Notes: generated from the letters alone by a model not told the origin. Shown: positions 22,048 through 37,300, numbered from the stretch's first letter. The stretch is DNA of 64,000 nt from Lutjanus erythropterus (GCA_020091685.1 CM034606.1:21902695-21966694); one strand, 5' to 3'. Numbers and translations: made by a program.

Positions 22048-25000
22048 GTGAGTCGGGAGAGCTGGGGTGACCCGGTGGATGTAGGGTTACCCATGTTATG
22101 TTTGAGGAGGGCGGGTGCAGCAGGTGGGGATATCTAAAAGAGGGGTTCTCAGCCTTTTCCAGTTGTGACCCCTCAGAAAAATAAGGTTGGTGACCCCTCA
22201 CCCCTGGAGAAACCTAAACAAAAAGACCATTGCTTTAACTTTAACAAATATGGTAAAATTTATTTTAAGGCAATATGACAATGTAATTTAAAAAACATTC
22301 CTCATTTGTAAAATATGGCCTCATTTCCCACCATTTCTCTTGCTACACTGAATAGTTTGTTAAGTTTGTTATTTGATGTTACAAAATTCACATCATACAT
22401 TTTGTTAATGCTCCTGTCTGTTCAGAACATGCTGATTCATGTTGGTAATTGTACTTTTTTGGCTGGTTTATAGTTTTATCCAGGTTACTATTACATTTCT
22501 TGAGGCCAGCTATATTTAGCATATTTTTGAGTGACTGTCATTTACGTTGAATGTCATTAAGGTGCTGATGTTGCTGAGTGCTGCTTCCTGGCTCTCGGTT
22601 CTTGCCACAATATTTTTTTTTTCTCCACAACCATCTGGTGACCCTCAGAAATTATCTCACAAACCCCATTAGGGGTCCTGACCCCCAGGTTGAGAAGCAC
22701 TAATCTGAAGCAGGGGTTCCCAAACTTTTTCATGTCTAGGATCCCCATAATAGATATACATGAGAGCAAAGACTCTCAGTGTGAGAGGATTTTGTCTTAA
22801 GAATTGAGTATGTTTTTATTTTTAGGTTTGAAGATAACAAAGGCTTCATAGTCGATCAGTGATCAAACTAGGACTGTGAATTACAGTCAGTCAAAACGGC
22901 AAGCCATATTTTTCCCTCATTGTTCCAGCTTCCAAAAAATGTGATAAAAGATAAATATTTTGTAGTCCTTTTTGCTGGGGACCTCCTGTAAACTACTCAA
23001 AGGCTCCTGTTGGTCCTTTGACCCCAGTTTGAAAACCACTGATCCAAAGCAGGTATAAGGAATCCAGTGAACATGAAGGATTTTAGGAACAGCTGCTCAC
23101 CTTTATACTGTTACAGTCTGCAGATCTCGATAAAACTCCAGTGATACATCACAAAAATCTACATTTCAAATTGCTGTCATTTATAATTAATGATTAGTTT
23201 GCAACTTTACTGTTATGTTTTATTAATCGATCAGTTGTCAACTCTTCAGTTAATCGCCAACTATTTTGATTCATTGATTCTGAGTTTTTTTTTTTTTAAA
23301 GAAAAAATATCCAAATTCTCTGATTTCAGCTTCTTGAATGTGAATATTTTTTGGTTTCTTTACTCCTTTATGAAACTGAGTATCTTTAGATTGTGAACAA
23401 AACAAGACATTTGAGGACATCACCTTGATTGACAGCTTTCACTATTTCATTCATTTATTTATTTTTGGTATTTTATGGCTCAAACAACACCGTGATTAAT
23501 CAGGAGAGTGAGCACCAGTTCAACAATTGATAATGAAAATAATCATGAGTTGCAGCATTATGTGTGTGTATTATAATATTTCTGTAATATTTCAAGATTT
23601 GGCAAAAGCTTTGCTCTCATATCTCCATGAGATTCCTCTAAATTAAAGGCCAACAGAGTCGAAACTTAAACTGTGCTGGTTAAAAGGAATATTCCATAAA
23701 TATTTATTTCTGAAAATATGTTTTCATTTTGTTTGTGTTGGAGGTTTTATACCATTTGACTGACTGGAAGTCCAGTTAACTCCTTTTTGCTCACCCCATT
23801 CGTGCTGCTGGGTCTGTCACTAATCACCATTTTAACGGATGGTAAACGCTGTGATGGTGATGATGGCATCGATAGTGTTGATGATAATGAATTTTAGTAA
23901 TCTCAATAAAAAAACACTCTTAAAAGTTTGTCATATTATCATACGCTATGATCTCCCGCTCTCTTTGACATGCACACAGACACACACACATACACACACA
24001 GCCTCCCTCTGTCTTTCTGACACACACACACACACATGTACACACATTGAATCTGACACTGTCATTCTGAGAAATTGATTCTTCACAGAAATTAATTAAT
24101 TTTCATTTGGCCCCAAGCGGCAGCTTAAATCAGGACAAGCTCACTCACTCACTCACTGATCCCTTTGCTCTGTCTCCTTCTCGCTGCCTCCCTCTCTCTC
24201 CTTCCTTAATAACTCGCTGTCTTATCATATCAACACTCTTTAGCCCTGAGCATCAGAACAGAGGAGATGATTAAATGAATTCTCGGTATTTATGATGCGA
24301 TTATGTAAATGAGCTGTTTTGCAGAACTCTGATGGTGACCAACTACATGGGTCATCAATCCAGTGCACCGCAGAGATGTTTTGGATAAAGGGGGCTAAAT
24401 TGGCGGGGATTTGTGGTTTCCTGGTGCCGCGGTCTGCTGTTGCGTGGACCACATGCTCGTAACAGCATGGGTTTCAATCCAGAGGAGTGTGGATTAGCCT
24501 TAGTTTTGGGAATTTATATTGTTTGATAGTTAATCCTCGCTCCTTGGAGCATGAATGATCCAATTTACACCTGCCATTAAATTCAGATAGAGGATGTGTC
24601 AAGATGTGTTCAGATTTTGCAATGTATAAACTACTTTTTCCACCTTTTCTTTTATGTTTCTTGGGTGTAGGTCAAATCATTCATGTGCTCCTTTTGATTT
24701 TAATACCAGGTGTTTTCTTTTGATACAAGCTTTGACTTGTTGAGCAAAACCAGAAACAAACTATTGTGAGAATCAGCTTCCAGCTCCACCACGTGTGCAG
24801 ATGAACACCTGCGCTTAAAGCATTCGAGGCCCTCCAACCAAGACGAAATCCAGATGCATCTTCTTCTGGCTGCTTTGGGATTTCTTTGTGTGTCAGGTGT
24901 TAATGGGAACGTTGTTCTACAACCGCTGAAAATACACAGCCTCTGCCGTCTCTAATTATCCACACAACACTCAAACAGCCTTTAGTTAATGAGATCTGGA

Positions 25001-25541
25001 AACATCAGTCGTCTGAGATCTTCAAACGACTAGCGCGATTCTTTGTCTGAAGGCTTCAAATGTGCTGTGGTAGCCATTAGTATCATCACCCTGCATTAGA
25101 AGTTTCTAAGTAATTCCTTGTGTGGGGATGGAGCGACATACAGTAGCAGGTAGAAAGGTTAGACCTGAGACTGTTAAAGCAGGAAGGCTGGCCGACTGAA
25201 CCTAAAAGTTCCAAGAACGTCCTCGACAATGTGATGTTACGGCTCTCTGACAGCGCCAGTGCTCAGTGAGGGTTTTTGTTACTGATTAAGACAGCCATCA
25301 CTTATTATTTTCCAGTCCAGTACAGTCAGACAGGCTGGAGGAGAAATAACAGCCTTGTCTGATAGTTTTAACGTGAGTAACAGAATGCTTTACATCCCTG
25401 CTGTTTATTCTTTTTGTTCATTTATTGGCTCTTTTTTAAGATTAACATGAACCGTTCCGAAGCAAAGGTTACACAAATGTCCTCTGTTTATCATTGTCTT
25501 TCCCTCTTCTCTTTGTCTTCCTCTTTTGCTCCTGCTGTGCA

Positions 25542-25578
<37 letters not shown>

Positions 25579-28299
25579 ACCACTGACTCATCAAGCCATG
25601 AAGAAGGGCCGACTTCACCCTCAGTCAAAGCCTAGTTATAATTCATGCATAGGTGGCACACACACACACACACATACACACACTCTCTCTGTCATCTTCT
25701 TACACACACAAACTCCCATGGTCACGCCTGTGTGTTTGCTGGCTTTGCTGCTAAATGACATTAGTTCCACAGAGAGAACATGGCGTGTAGGAGGCAACCT
25801 GATCCTCCGTCCTTTTCTTTCTCCCTCACAAAGGAACAGTTTCATTCTCTGTTAGGAACACACATCAAACAGCTCGCTCAGGTCAAACTCTGTGTGTGTG
25901 TGTGTGTGTGTGTGAGAGAATGTGCTCTTATTGTAGATATATATGTATACTTGTGTGTGGAGTACACAAATGCCACCCCCTACAAGCATAAAAGAAGCGT
26001 AATGTGGCGAGGTACAAGATCTCTGGTTACTTTTTAACAAAGCACAGGTTAATAACAACACTTGGATTCTGCATTTGTGCGTTTTTTACACACAAACAGC
26101 TGAGAAGTAGCACAAGATGTGTGTCATAAGTACTGCTACTTTAAAGGATTTGATCATCTAAATTACAAAAAGAATATTTTATCATTTTCTGCTTGATATC
26201 TACCATGCCGATAGTTTTGTTTTCTGTCATTTTGAGATATCTGTCTCTAAGATTCTTGCTTCCCACACAAAAATGGAGGTGAATGGAATTAGATCAATTA
26301 GTTGCCAACTATTTTGATAATTGATTAATCATTTTGAGTCTATTCTTTCAGATTTCAGTTTCTCAAATAGGAATACCTTTTGTCTTTTTGCTCCTCTGTA
26401 ACAGTAATCTGAATATCTGTGGGTTGTGGACAAAAAAAAGACATGGATATTAGGAAACAGTGATCAGAAATTTTCACCATTTTCTGACATTGGACAAACC
26501 AAACAAGTAATCGATTAATTGAAAACCTGACTGACAGATTGATTGATGACAGTAAGCGTTAGTTTCAGCTTTAAATGGAATTTTGTTTGTGATGTTGAAA
26601 GCCCTGAAAATGACCATATAAAAAGTGGTTTTCCAGAAACAGGGCCCATGTGTTGGAGGACAGACAACAAACAGACATGTAATTGTTTTCAGAGGACCTA
26701 CTTCTGAAGAAAAAGTCCCCATGAAAACAGTTGATGTTGTGCTATGTTGTTTTTCCTCTTTCAGGAAAGAGATGTTGCTGAAAATATCCTTCTCTCATGA
26801 TGTGAGCACTACGGATGAAATTCCATTCACTTCCATTCGTACTGAAGTGGAAGCAGAAAAATGAAAACCTCAGCACGTCAAAGCCAGCATGGCTAGATAC
26901 CAGAATTTAAATTTTTGATGCAGTACCAGTATACAAATACACTGCTCAGTACCTCTTTTGACAGCACAGCGAAGAGTAAAAAACGTCCTAGCCACAGAAA
27001 ATAAGATTTTTTAAAAATCTTTTCTTTGTTATTAACAACCAGTGCTGTTGCAGAAAAAGTCACTGAACACTTGCTATGCTGCAAGCCAAATGTCAGGAAT
27101 GTTGAATGAGCACATACATCATTTTTTAAAGAGGTTTGGTTCTTTCGATACTTAAAAATAATGGATATTGTATCATTTTAAACAATCAAAAACATATTGA
27201 TACTATTGACAACCTTACTAGATACCACAAGAGGTAAAAGGAATAATATAAAAATGTAAATGAGGTTCAATTCAATTTACATGATTTGCAAGTGTATATT
27301 AAAAAAAAGGCAGTAAGAATAGTAAAACAAAAGAGACCTACAGGTTAACTGACCATTTAAATGAGAAATCTGCTGGTTATATACTGTAATAAATCATAAA
27401 AGGACCATGAAATGTCATGAGAGATTAAGGAAAGAAGTTGAAACAAGTTGCTTCTCTACCCCGGCCTTTAACTTGTGTTATTGTTCACCTGTTTCATGTT
27501 AATTAGGGTTCAAATGAGTGTTTAATGTTCGCCAAATCAGTAAGTGTCTGTTTATGAGTTATAAGAAATCACTCAAAATCTTTTAGAAGGAGAAGATGTT
27601 TATAATTTGAACAATATCTTAATGGAGTGTGGCAGGTAGTAATACAGGCAGTCACTGAACTCCAACTCCAGTGTGTATTTTCAGAGCAGCTTTTGATGAA
27701 CTCACAGCAGAGGACTCGTGGTTGCTTGTTTTTGTCAAATCACAATGCTGCGCTCATATTGTGCTCATCTTGTGCTCCTGCAGTGTTCCTGCAGTGTTCC
27801 TGCAGCCTGCCTGAGTTTCCTCAAGTCTTGGAGGGAGGGGGCAAACAACTCACTTAAAGCATAGACTGTATACTGCATAAGATTTCAACCTATTTAATAT
27901 TCTATCCATGACTTCAACTCCCTATTTGGACTCATTTTTGAACTATTTGTTACATATTGTTCCTTTAATAGATATGTTCACGTGTGTTTCTTTGCAGCTA
28001 TTAAAACCAAGGACATTTACACAAGCAGAGAGGAATATGAAACATTTGGCAAAAAAAAAAAGTTAGTTAAATGAAACGATGAATGATAAATGAGACGAAG
28101 CGGCCTGTGGTGTACAACAAAAACCAGCTCTTTGTGTTTCTCTGTGGTAACTCTCGACTGCGCAAGTTGGCAGCGGTAAGCCAGCGTTGTGTGTGCGTCC
28201 GTGAGTGTGTGTGTGTGGGAAGGTGGACTCCTCAAAGCTGAGCCCCACTGCCATGCCATAACTCACTGTCAAAGTCAGCAGTGTTAAGATGAAGGGGAG

Positions 28300-28357
<58 letters not shown>

Positions 28358-31300
28358 GGGTGGGGTGATTACCTCAACTTTAACCTCCGCACTCTTTTGA
28401 TGTTTTATAGAGAGGAGCACGATGAGATAGAGAGGGCCTCCATGTCTGCCACTATGACAGGTTTTAAGGGAGTACACACACTTTTGCACACACACAGTCC
28501 TGACATCGTCTTGACCCTGGAATGTGGGAGAGGAATGCAAGGCGGTATCAGTTTAGGAGATCAGATTCTTGCCATGATCAAACGTCCTGTCTCTGTGAGT
28601 GTGTGTGACTGTGTGTGTGTGTGTGTGTGTGTGTTGTCCTGCCTGCTTCTTTCATGACATCATCACACAGGCCTTCCTAATAACAATGGCGCATAAAGCT
28701 TTTTCAGCCCCTCGATTTGAGAGGAAGATCACAACATCAATCTTTCCCTGCCTTCTCTTAACCAGCAGCATAAGTCTTCCTGCGCAGCGGCAAGGACGAC
28801 GATATGATTTATCAAACCGGACCGTGACGGCGAATACAAACCCGCGTGATAAACACAGATTGAAAGGATGGGAGCATGGGAGCTGTAAACCGCCACTAAT
28901 ATATTCCAAACAAAAATCTTGTTTGAGCTAGTTCTCTTTTTTTTTTTCCCCCTCACACACTCACATAAACACACACACACACAGCTGCTACCTATCAGCA
29001 CCTCAGTCCCTTCATGCCAGTAGCTGTTCCACTGTTTTGACTGTAACACTTCCTCTTCTTTCATTACTTTTCTCTTTCCCCTCTGTGTGTGTGTGTGTGT
29101 GTGTTTGTGTATGTGCTAGCAAGGAAGAGAGAGAGAGAGATCTGTCATCTTTGTTATGTTTTGTTTCTGTTCCACCTGCGCTAAGCTCCAGCTGCCATGT
29201 TTGGCGTTTCATGTTTCAGGTAACACACACGCTAAGCTTTTGGAGGGCAGAACTCAATGTACAGAGTACCCTTTAAAAAAATGTGTGTGTGTGTGTGTGT
29301 GTTTGTGTGTGTGAGTGTGTGTGGCCAGAGCGTTGGCATGAGGGAGGACGTCTGGGTGAGATTTTAATTAAAGTTTGAGACAAAGAGGTCATAAGCCATA
29401 CACCCCCTCCTCTACACACACACACACACACACCTTACACACACTAGACACACACACACAATGCACTGTTTTCTCTCTTCCCCCTCCTCTCTCTCATTCC
29501 ATCCCCTCAGCTTGATGACTTTTCCATGAAAGGCTTTTTCATTAATCCTACCTCAGGGAACCGGTGCTCTCCAACCTCACACACACACACACACTCAGAA
29601 AAAACACACAACACACACATAAGACCTCCCTCTACGGGTCACTTTGATGTATCAACGCACTTGCAGACTAAACACAAAATTAGGTTCCAGTTCTTTATGC
29701 CTCCTAAAATGCAACATATACAAAGGCACACACACACTTACACGGAGGCCATTAATTAGTGTGTGCAAATAAACAGTAGTAAGGGAAAGGGAAGTGGCTG
29801 CAGTAAAAACCAACCACAGTCTTTGGTCTCTGTGTATTTTATTTCCCCCCACTGGTGTGTGCTTCTGCATTTGTGTGTGTATATGTGTGTGTGAGTGTGT
29901 GTAATTATTTGAATTGTTTCAACATCAGTTGCAGCTTTACCTTCAAACTTGAAACCTAAAAATACATTTCCTGCTTTTGTTAAACACAGTATGCTACTCT
30001 ATATGCACTACAAGAAAATATTGTATTTGATGTGAATGCACCCCCTGCTCCCAAAAAAACACACACACACACTCACAATTATGCTTTCATCACTTCAGAG
30101 AACATTACATTGATTTATGGTCATTTTACTGGTTACTTACCCTAACCCTACTCATAATGACTTCTTGCCTAAGCCTAAGCCTAACCCTAAAATTTAAAAT
30201 CTTAGCTCTAAAATTTAATGATTTACATTATGGGGACACCACATGAGTAATTCACCTAACCCTATCCCCTACCCATAACGACTACTTGCCTAACTTAACC
30301 CGAGCCCTCACTCTAACCTAAACCTAACCTAACCCTCACTCAAGTCGCCAATGATTTGCAAAATGTGGAGTTGCGTTTTGTCCCCATAAGGGAGGCTGGT
30401 CCCCACAATCTTAGTGTGAAAACAGATTTATGTCCCCACAACACAGTAATACACATAATCCTAACCTTTAACCCCAGCCTCTACCCTTACCCATAATGAC
30501 TACTTGCCTAACCCAACCTTAACCTAAACCTAATCTTAACCCAAGTCTTTAATGATTTATGTCATATGGACTTCTGTTTTGTCCCCATAAGAAGATGGGT
30601 CCCCACATTGGGAGCGTGGAAACAGATTTATGTCCCTACAACATGATTGATACTCGTGCACACCTACACACACACATTCACAACTTCATCCCTCTTGCAC
30701 ATTCCTGCTGTCTGTCTGTCTGTTCATGTCATGCATGTGTGAATATGTCTACCTGAGTGTGTCTCTTTCACCATCTACGTGCCTGTGCATGTGTGCGTAC
30801 GTGTGTGTGTGTGTGCGTGTGTGTGTGTGATATCTGATGTCAGCTGTCACATCCCAGTCGGTCTGGGCCCATAATAAGAGACAATAATAACAACTCATTA
30901 AAACCGAGGGCAGGAACTGTGGAGCTCATCGGCTCATCAAATTAACCTTTGAACACTTCATACACACACATGCCACACACACACAATCACACACACGCAC
31001 GCACACCAGCTACCTGTTTTTCTCCCACAGTTAGTGACTACACAATCTTTCTCTCTGTCTTTTTGTCTCTCTCCATCTCTCTCCCCCCCTTTCTCAGCCA
31101 GTGGGTGTGTCAACAGGGGATTGGTCCTTTCTGCTGGGTAATTGATGAATTATATGCAATATGCAAATGAGGCGCCATTAATCTCCTGACTGACAGCTTC
31201 GTTTATGGGGCCTTAATGACGGCTGGATTAGATTCTAATTAAAATCTGCTCAAAGACACCCCACGCTAGGAAGCTGCTGCTGCTGCTAGTCTATCTCCCT

Positions 31301-34300
31301 CTTTTTTTTTTTTTTTTTTTTTTACTCTTTCTCACCTTTTCGCACTCTCTCAGTCTCACTTTACATCTCCTCACCTTTCCCTCCATCTCCCTTTCCATCT
31401 TTACTGTTCTTTTCCTCACTGTCACGTCCTCTGTGCCTCTTCTTTCCCATCTCCCTTTCCCCTCTTTCACACACACACACACACTTTGCAGACACATGTG
31501 CACCCACAGACTCATGTTATCCAATGTCAGGCTGGTATGAAAGGAGATGAGCTGCGCTGGTTGTCATTAAGCCTGATGTGGCCCGTGTCATTTCCCCTGT
31601 CAGGACATTCACACCGTTTAGTCAGAGCCAAAGTGATGTCTGACAGCTTTTCACATACTTCCTCCAGGATTGATTGAGCATGCCCGGCTCAATCAAACCA
31701 TGTGAATCTGCTTGTAGTCACAGCCTGTATTGAGGAAATTCGTGACATGGCGGGAAAAAAAAAGGGAGTGAATGACCGAATGAGGAGAGGATGGAGAGGG
31801 AAGGAGGCGAGCAAACACATTTAATAAGCAAACAAATGAATGAGTAAGCTGAACAGTAATGAGGTGCTTTATTGATGCCATAGGGAAACTCCTTTTTTGC
31901 TTGCTCGTATCCACAGGGAGGTCAGATTTGCTGTACAGCAGCCTTCCTGGAAGCGGTCAGGTTTCAGTGTTTTTGCTTGTTGACACTTCAGCAGGATCAG
32001 AGGTTTACAGACTGAAGGACAGTTTCTCTAACCAGGCCACCCATCTCAGTCTCAGCATGAAAAACTGACTGACTGCGGAGGGAGTAACGTATTAAACTGC
32101 CTAATGACTGATGTTAGCTCGTGTTTTCTGCCCACAGTTCGAGGCCTGGACGACCGCCCAAGAGGCTGCAGAGTGTGACAGAGGGCGGGACTCACCACAT
32201 GCTGTCCCACAGCGGTCTGATGCACGCTGGGATCATGCCTCCTGCAGGTGACCACCCAGGACTCACCACGCACATACAGTACACATGTACCCATGTAGCG
32301 TAGAAACAATATCACACAGGCGCACAGTCAAACTAAACCAGCACTGTTGAGAGGAATCATTTCTGACAGCATATAATTATGATGTCCACTGTGCTTGTTA
32401 AATTCACCAGTCTGCCGTCATACTGAAGTTTTTCACTTTCCAAAAAATGTGGAAAATAAGGGTTTTTCACTTTTGTTGTGCATAAATCCTTTATTGGCGT
32501 TTTAATTTCTGTTTTTATTTAATTTACCTATTTTCCTTGATGCCTTGATGGACAAGGGTGTAGTCTTTCATTTGAACAGATTTTTGGTTGATTTTTTTGC
32601 TCAACAGTAATCACCATGAATAGTCCTGATAAGGATCTCTTAAAGTCCTTTCAGTACCTTGTATACTCGCTCTTCACATTAATATGAAAACTGTCAGAGA
32701 AAAGATCCATGCACCAGGAATACAGAGTCAGTGTTCTCAGTAGAACCCGGCTGATAGTAGATTTTTGGGACCAATACCAAGACTGATATCAGTATATTTG
32801 ACAATGTTCTTTGTGCAGAATATAATAACAGACATAAGCACACATTTTTCCAATGATCCCTCAAAAGTGTTTAACACAAAGATACAACAAAGACATGTAA
32901 TGGAGGGGGAATATTTTACAGTTTCGCAAAAAATGTCCAAAATGATAGCAGGGTAAATTATATTATGCATCTTCTGTTGATAAGTTCCTTAATTAAACGG
33001 GAAAGGGCCCACAGAAGTCAATCTGCTGAGCTGAAGTTACAGACGAAACGTTGTTTTTCCTTCACATGTCTGAGGAAGCTAATCGAAGAATCAGCTCACA
33101 TTTATAGTCAAACCCTCATCAATAGTAATGATCAGTCAGCAGCACATCAGAGCCCGTGGTCCAGTCAGATGGCATTGTAGGAACATAAAGTTGTAATGAG
33201 GAGAGCAAGGAAATGGGAAAGTGGAGATATTAATAAAAAGGTTCCAAGTTTTGAAAAAAAAAAAAATACAGTCTCTGACATATGTTCTGTATTTCAATGC
33301 AAATGTTAAAAATATGGAAATGCCAAAGTTAATTGATCAGAATAAATTAAAGAAAGAAATGATTACTCATTATTTTAATGATAATTACAACAAAAAATAT
33401 ATTTTACACCTTTTAATAAAACCTTTGACTCAGATATGAATAGATTTAAAATTATGTGTAATTGATATCTGGGCCGTTTAAAAAGTCGTCAGTCATTTGG
33501 GTTCATTTTATGAAACTTTTTGTCAGCCACCTGCTAAATTTTCAGTAATTACACATTTATTGCTATTAATACTGCAGCACTAGAACTGCTGCATTTACTA
33601 CTTATTGTAGTTCTAAAATGACATTCATGTAAGTTAGCACAATAATATGCACAGTGCTGTTTTCAAACAATTCAAAGAACAATGTAAGGAAATATTTTCA
33701 ACTAAAATAAAGTAACTTTCAACTAAAATAGTTAAAGCTTAAAAATAAAAAAGAATGAACAAATATAAAATTAAAGTTTAAAATATGACCAAATCAATAC
33801 GCTTGGCAGTGTATTCTGTATCAAAGATTCATTAAAAGGAGAACGGCTCTCTGACTCTCTAAATCTCCCTTTTCACAGGCTTTTCATAAGGTCAGGGTTT
33901 GTAATTCTTCACAGCTGTACAGTAGTCACAGCAGAAATCCCTGTTTTGGCTCCAGGAGCTGTTTTAAAGAGTGAATTAGTGTCATATTGTTGCTTCAGCC
34001 CTCAGAGGAGCCAGTCTTAAAGTTCAAATCTTGTTTTCTTCTCAGCTGTTGGAAAGTGAAAGCAGTGACCTGGCAACCAGCTGAGCTATGCCGTCAGTTT
34101 AAAGAAAGAGCAGGTTGCTTAAGACGAATGGATACATGCTGGCGTTGTTGTCTTCTTTCCCTGCAGACCCTCATAATGACACATTTTACCCATCATCGAT
34201 AGCATGAGGAGGCGGGGTTCTGGGAGGTGATCTGTGTGTTGATTAATAAAATTAGCATAAACACTGCTGACACACAAGAAGCAAGTCATAAGTTGCAAGT

Positions 34301-37300
34301 TGGTCTTTTTTCATGAATTATAAGTACAGAAAGTCCTCTGTTAAGTTGAGTAAGATTTATAATCTTTAGGCCTCTGATTAATTTTAGAATTTTCTTTAAT
34401 TTTTTTTTTTTATTTAAAAAGCAGGATTGAAAATATTTTTTATTTGTTTGCAGCTGTAGAATTCTCCACACTTCCTTGTAAATGACACTCTAAGGCGGGG
34501 TTGCAGGATCAGTGTTTAAACCCCCAAAAATCGTGGTTTTGCTTTTAACATAAACATTTAAACTAGTTTAGCTAGCTAGGTTTTTGCTCTAAATGACTGT
34601 AATTCTGTTGCTCCAAGACTCTAAACTCCAGTTTACCTCCAGGGTTAACTTTACACTTGCACTTGAGCAGGTTTAACTTTTGAGAAAAATTATCAAGTCC
34701 CTCGAAGAAAGTGAAGGGACAAACTCAACACAGCTGAATTTAATGATGCATCTCTTCTTTCTTTCTTTCCAGTTGACAATTCATTCAACAAGTTTTTCTC
34801 AAAGGAAGAGATATGATAGCTTCTCTGTCAAGCCATGATGAGTGGACTAACTAACTTTTTTAACTGGCAAGCCAGCGATATATTTTTTCTTTTACTTTTT
34901 ACCTCCCTAGCAATCAATTTTACGTTTTGTTAACTTTTTGCTAGTTAGCAAACAACATAAGTTAAAAAAATTGCTAGCTTGCAAACAATATAACATTTTG
35001 ATAACTTTTTAGCAAGCTAGAAAACAATATAACTTAAAAAAAACTTTTTAGTTTATTAGCAAACAATTTAACTTGTTTGTTTTTTTAACTAGCTAGCAAA
35101 CAATGTAATGTTTCATTAAAGATTACAGAGCACGATTAATTTTAAATCTGGATCGACTCATTTTCATTTTGTTTAACTCTGACTAGAACTAATCTTAGAT
35201 TAAATTTACCTGCAGTCTAACTGCTTAATTGCCTCTTCAAGTACAAAATTAAGGTTAAGGATTATTAAAATATTTATATTGTAGCGAAAAAAAAGTTTAC
35301 ATGTCTGAAGGAAAATCTCTGATTTGTAATGTCAGGATCTGTCTTTGTCAACTGCCTGCTAAAGGCCATGGTGCTGCTTGTTCTTGTCACAAACAGTTGT
35401 GTGTTTGAGTCCCTATTGTGGCATGTTTGTGTGTGTGTGTTTGTGTGTGTCTGTGGAGCACAGAGAAAAGGAGAAAAGTAATTGTTGGCACCTCGCCGCT
35501 CTCAAAGTTGCCCTTGGCTTTGTGCTCTTCACTGCAACCTGATCTTTTCATTCCCCGCCTCAAAAGAAGCCATTTTCTGTTAGCGCCGCTTCCTCTCACT
35601 GTTCAAAGGTGCTTGAGTGTGTGTATGTGTGTGTTGTGTATGCGTTGAGTGTTCAAGAGCATCTTTCTCAGTGGGAAAAGAGTCTTTTTCCACCAAAGGA
35701 GAGGGCACGGCGGCAATGTCAGCGCCACTGATTAGAACTGGCCACATGAGAGGGGAGGAAGAGACAGAGAGAGGGAGGACATTTGAGCGTAAAAGGCAGG
35801 GAAAATCTTTGATGTGATCCTCCTTAGTCTCTTTTTCTCGCCCTCTTGCACTCACACATACACACACGCAACACGGTGGCTTATGTCCCGCTGTGATGCT
35901 GACATTTGAAAAGGTAAAGTAAGGAGAGGGGATGGGAGGAGAGCAGGCAAGAGGGCAGGAAAAGAGAAAGAGAGAAGATGAGAAGAAAAGGAACAATTTG
36001 TTGTGGTTGTCTCAGACAGACAGACTGTTCGCCTCAGTGTAAGAAAAAGAAAAACAGCTCAGTTTGTTGCAAATGTTTCGATGTATCCAAGATCAGGAAA
36101 TTAAGACTTATGGTTTGTTTGCATTTCCTCAGCGGTGTTTGCACAGTTGCGTGGTTTGTCCAACTTTAATAATTCACTGTGTTTGTCTGTATTAGTGCGA
36201 GAGATATTTAATTTTCTGTGGCATAACATAGAGTTTTAAAGGTTGCTCTGTGGGTCAGGCTACCTTCTGAGGCTCAAGATACAAATTAAAATGTGGCTCA
36301 GACCTCCTGCCACGTTTTGTCACTCTCGGTTTCGTATCATCCAAAAGTGCACAACCCCTATTAAAAAGTATCTTCTCTTTTTTTCTTCTCATGCTTCTAA
36401 TTTATACTGATAAAGAAGCACTTTTCTGGCTCAAAGGTGGAGCTGCAGCCACCGCTCAGTGTCGTCCTGTGTGCTGTGCTGTGGGATGTGATGTCCCTGT
36501 GTGGGAGAGATGAATGTCTTGGCTTGTTCCTATCACTGCTGATTCCCTGGCAGACTAAATGGCCAGTGCAGCGGTGCAGTCAGAATGAATGGCTGGCCTC
36601 TGTCTTCCCATGACAACCTCCTGCCTACCCACTGCTCTAATCCTCCACCAGGGCCATTGATCTGCCTCTTATTGATTCTTTCTCTTTCTTTCTTTCCTTC
36701 TTTTTCTCTTTCTTCCTCTCCATATCTGTCCCTCTCCCTCAGATCTGTCTGCCCTGGCCAAGAAGATCAAGCTGGAGGCGATGGCCGGTTACCACAGCAA
36801 CCAACAACATGGCGGGCCAAACGGAGAGAACGGTGACCACAACCCTGGGCTGGGTGAGTCCCATCCATTTGTCCATCCGCACACACACGCACACAAATGT
36901 TTAATTACGGTCGTATAACACGTCGCGCGGTTGTTGTCTGTACACATCTGCGATGCCAAGTCAATACGACTTGAGCAGCTGTGTTTACGTGCGGCTGCTG
37001 AACCAAGCTGATTAAAACCAGGATGTGACATCACCTCTGCTGCCTGTGTGTTTCCTCTGAGAGACGGTGAATGAAAAACAAACTACAGCGGTGATGAGTC
37101 ACTTCTTCAGATGGAATTAGAAATAGACATCTGGGTCAGGTAATCCAAACCATCAAAACATAAGGAGCTGATTTTTGTGTATTTATTTTTTATGCACGGT
37201 ATGCTAAAAATTCATTGTGTGTTTAATTTTACATTTTTGCATCACAATTTTCATTTTCACTTAAAAAGCGAGTAAAATCTTCAAGATGTAACATTTGTTG

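Larger units (their letters stand above)
23566..32137 (+). other. Remainder of dach1 intron 1: microsatellite-rich, no exons seen
   Basis: CA/TG microsatellites cluster here, with notable runs at 25544-25576, 25656-25682, 25890-25914 and 28599-28634. There is a 24-base T run at about 31300-31323. The 26286-26575 repeat copy lies here too. Candidate regulatory blocks are 24240-24480 and 31100-31265, the latter with an octamer ATGCAAAT at 31161-31168. No additional dach1 exon with compatible splice sites was recognised. Confidence 0.5.

Noticed and set aside
21647-22201. Long minus-strand open frame opposite dach1 exon 1
   Set aside because: It is the mirror of a GC-rich coding exon. The plus-strand frame encodes the conserved DachN domain.
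30128-30655. Interstitial telomeric repeat
   Set aside because: There is no run of TTAGGG/CCCTAA hexamers. The CCTAACC words belong to a longer satellite unit.
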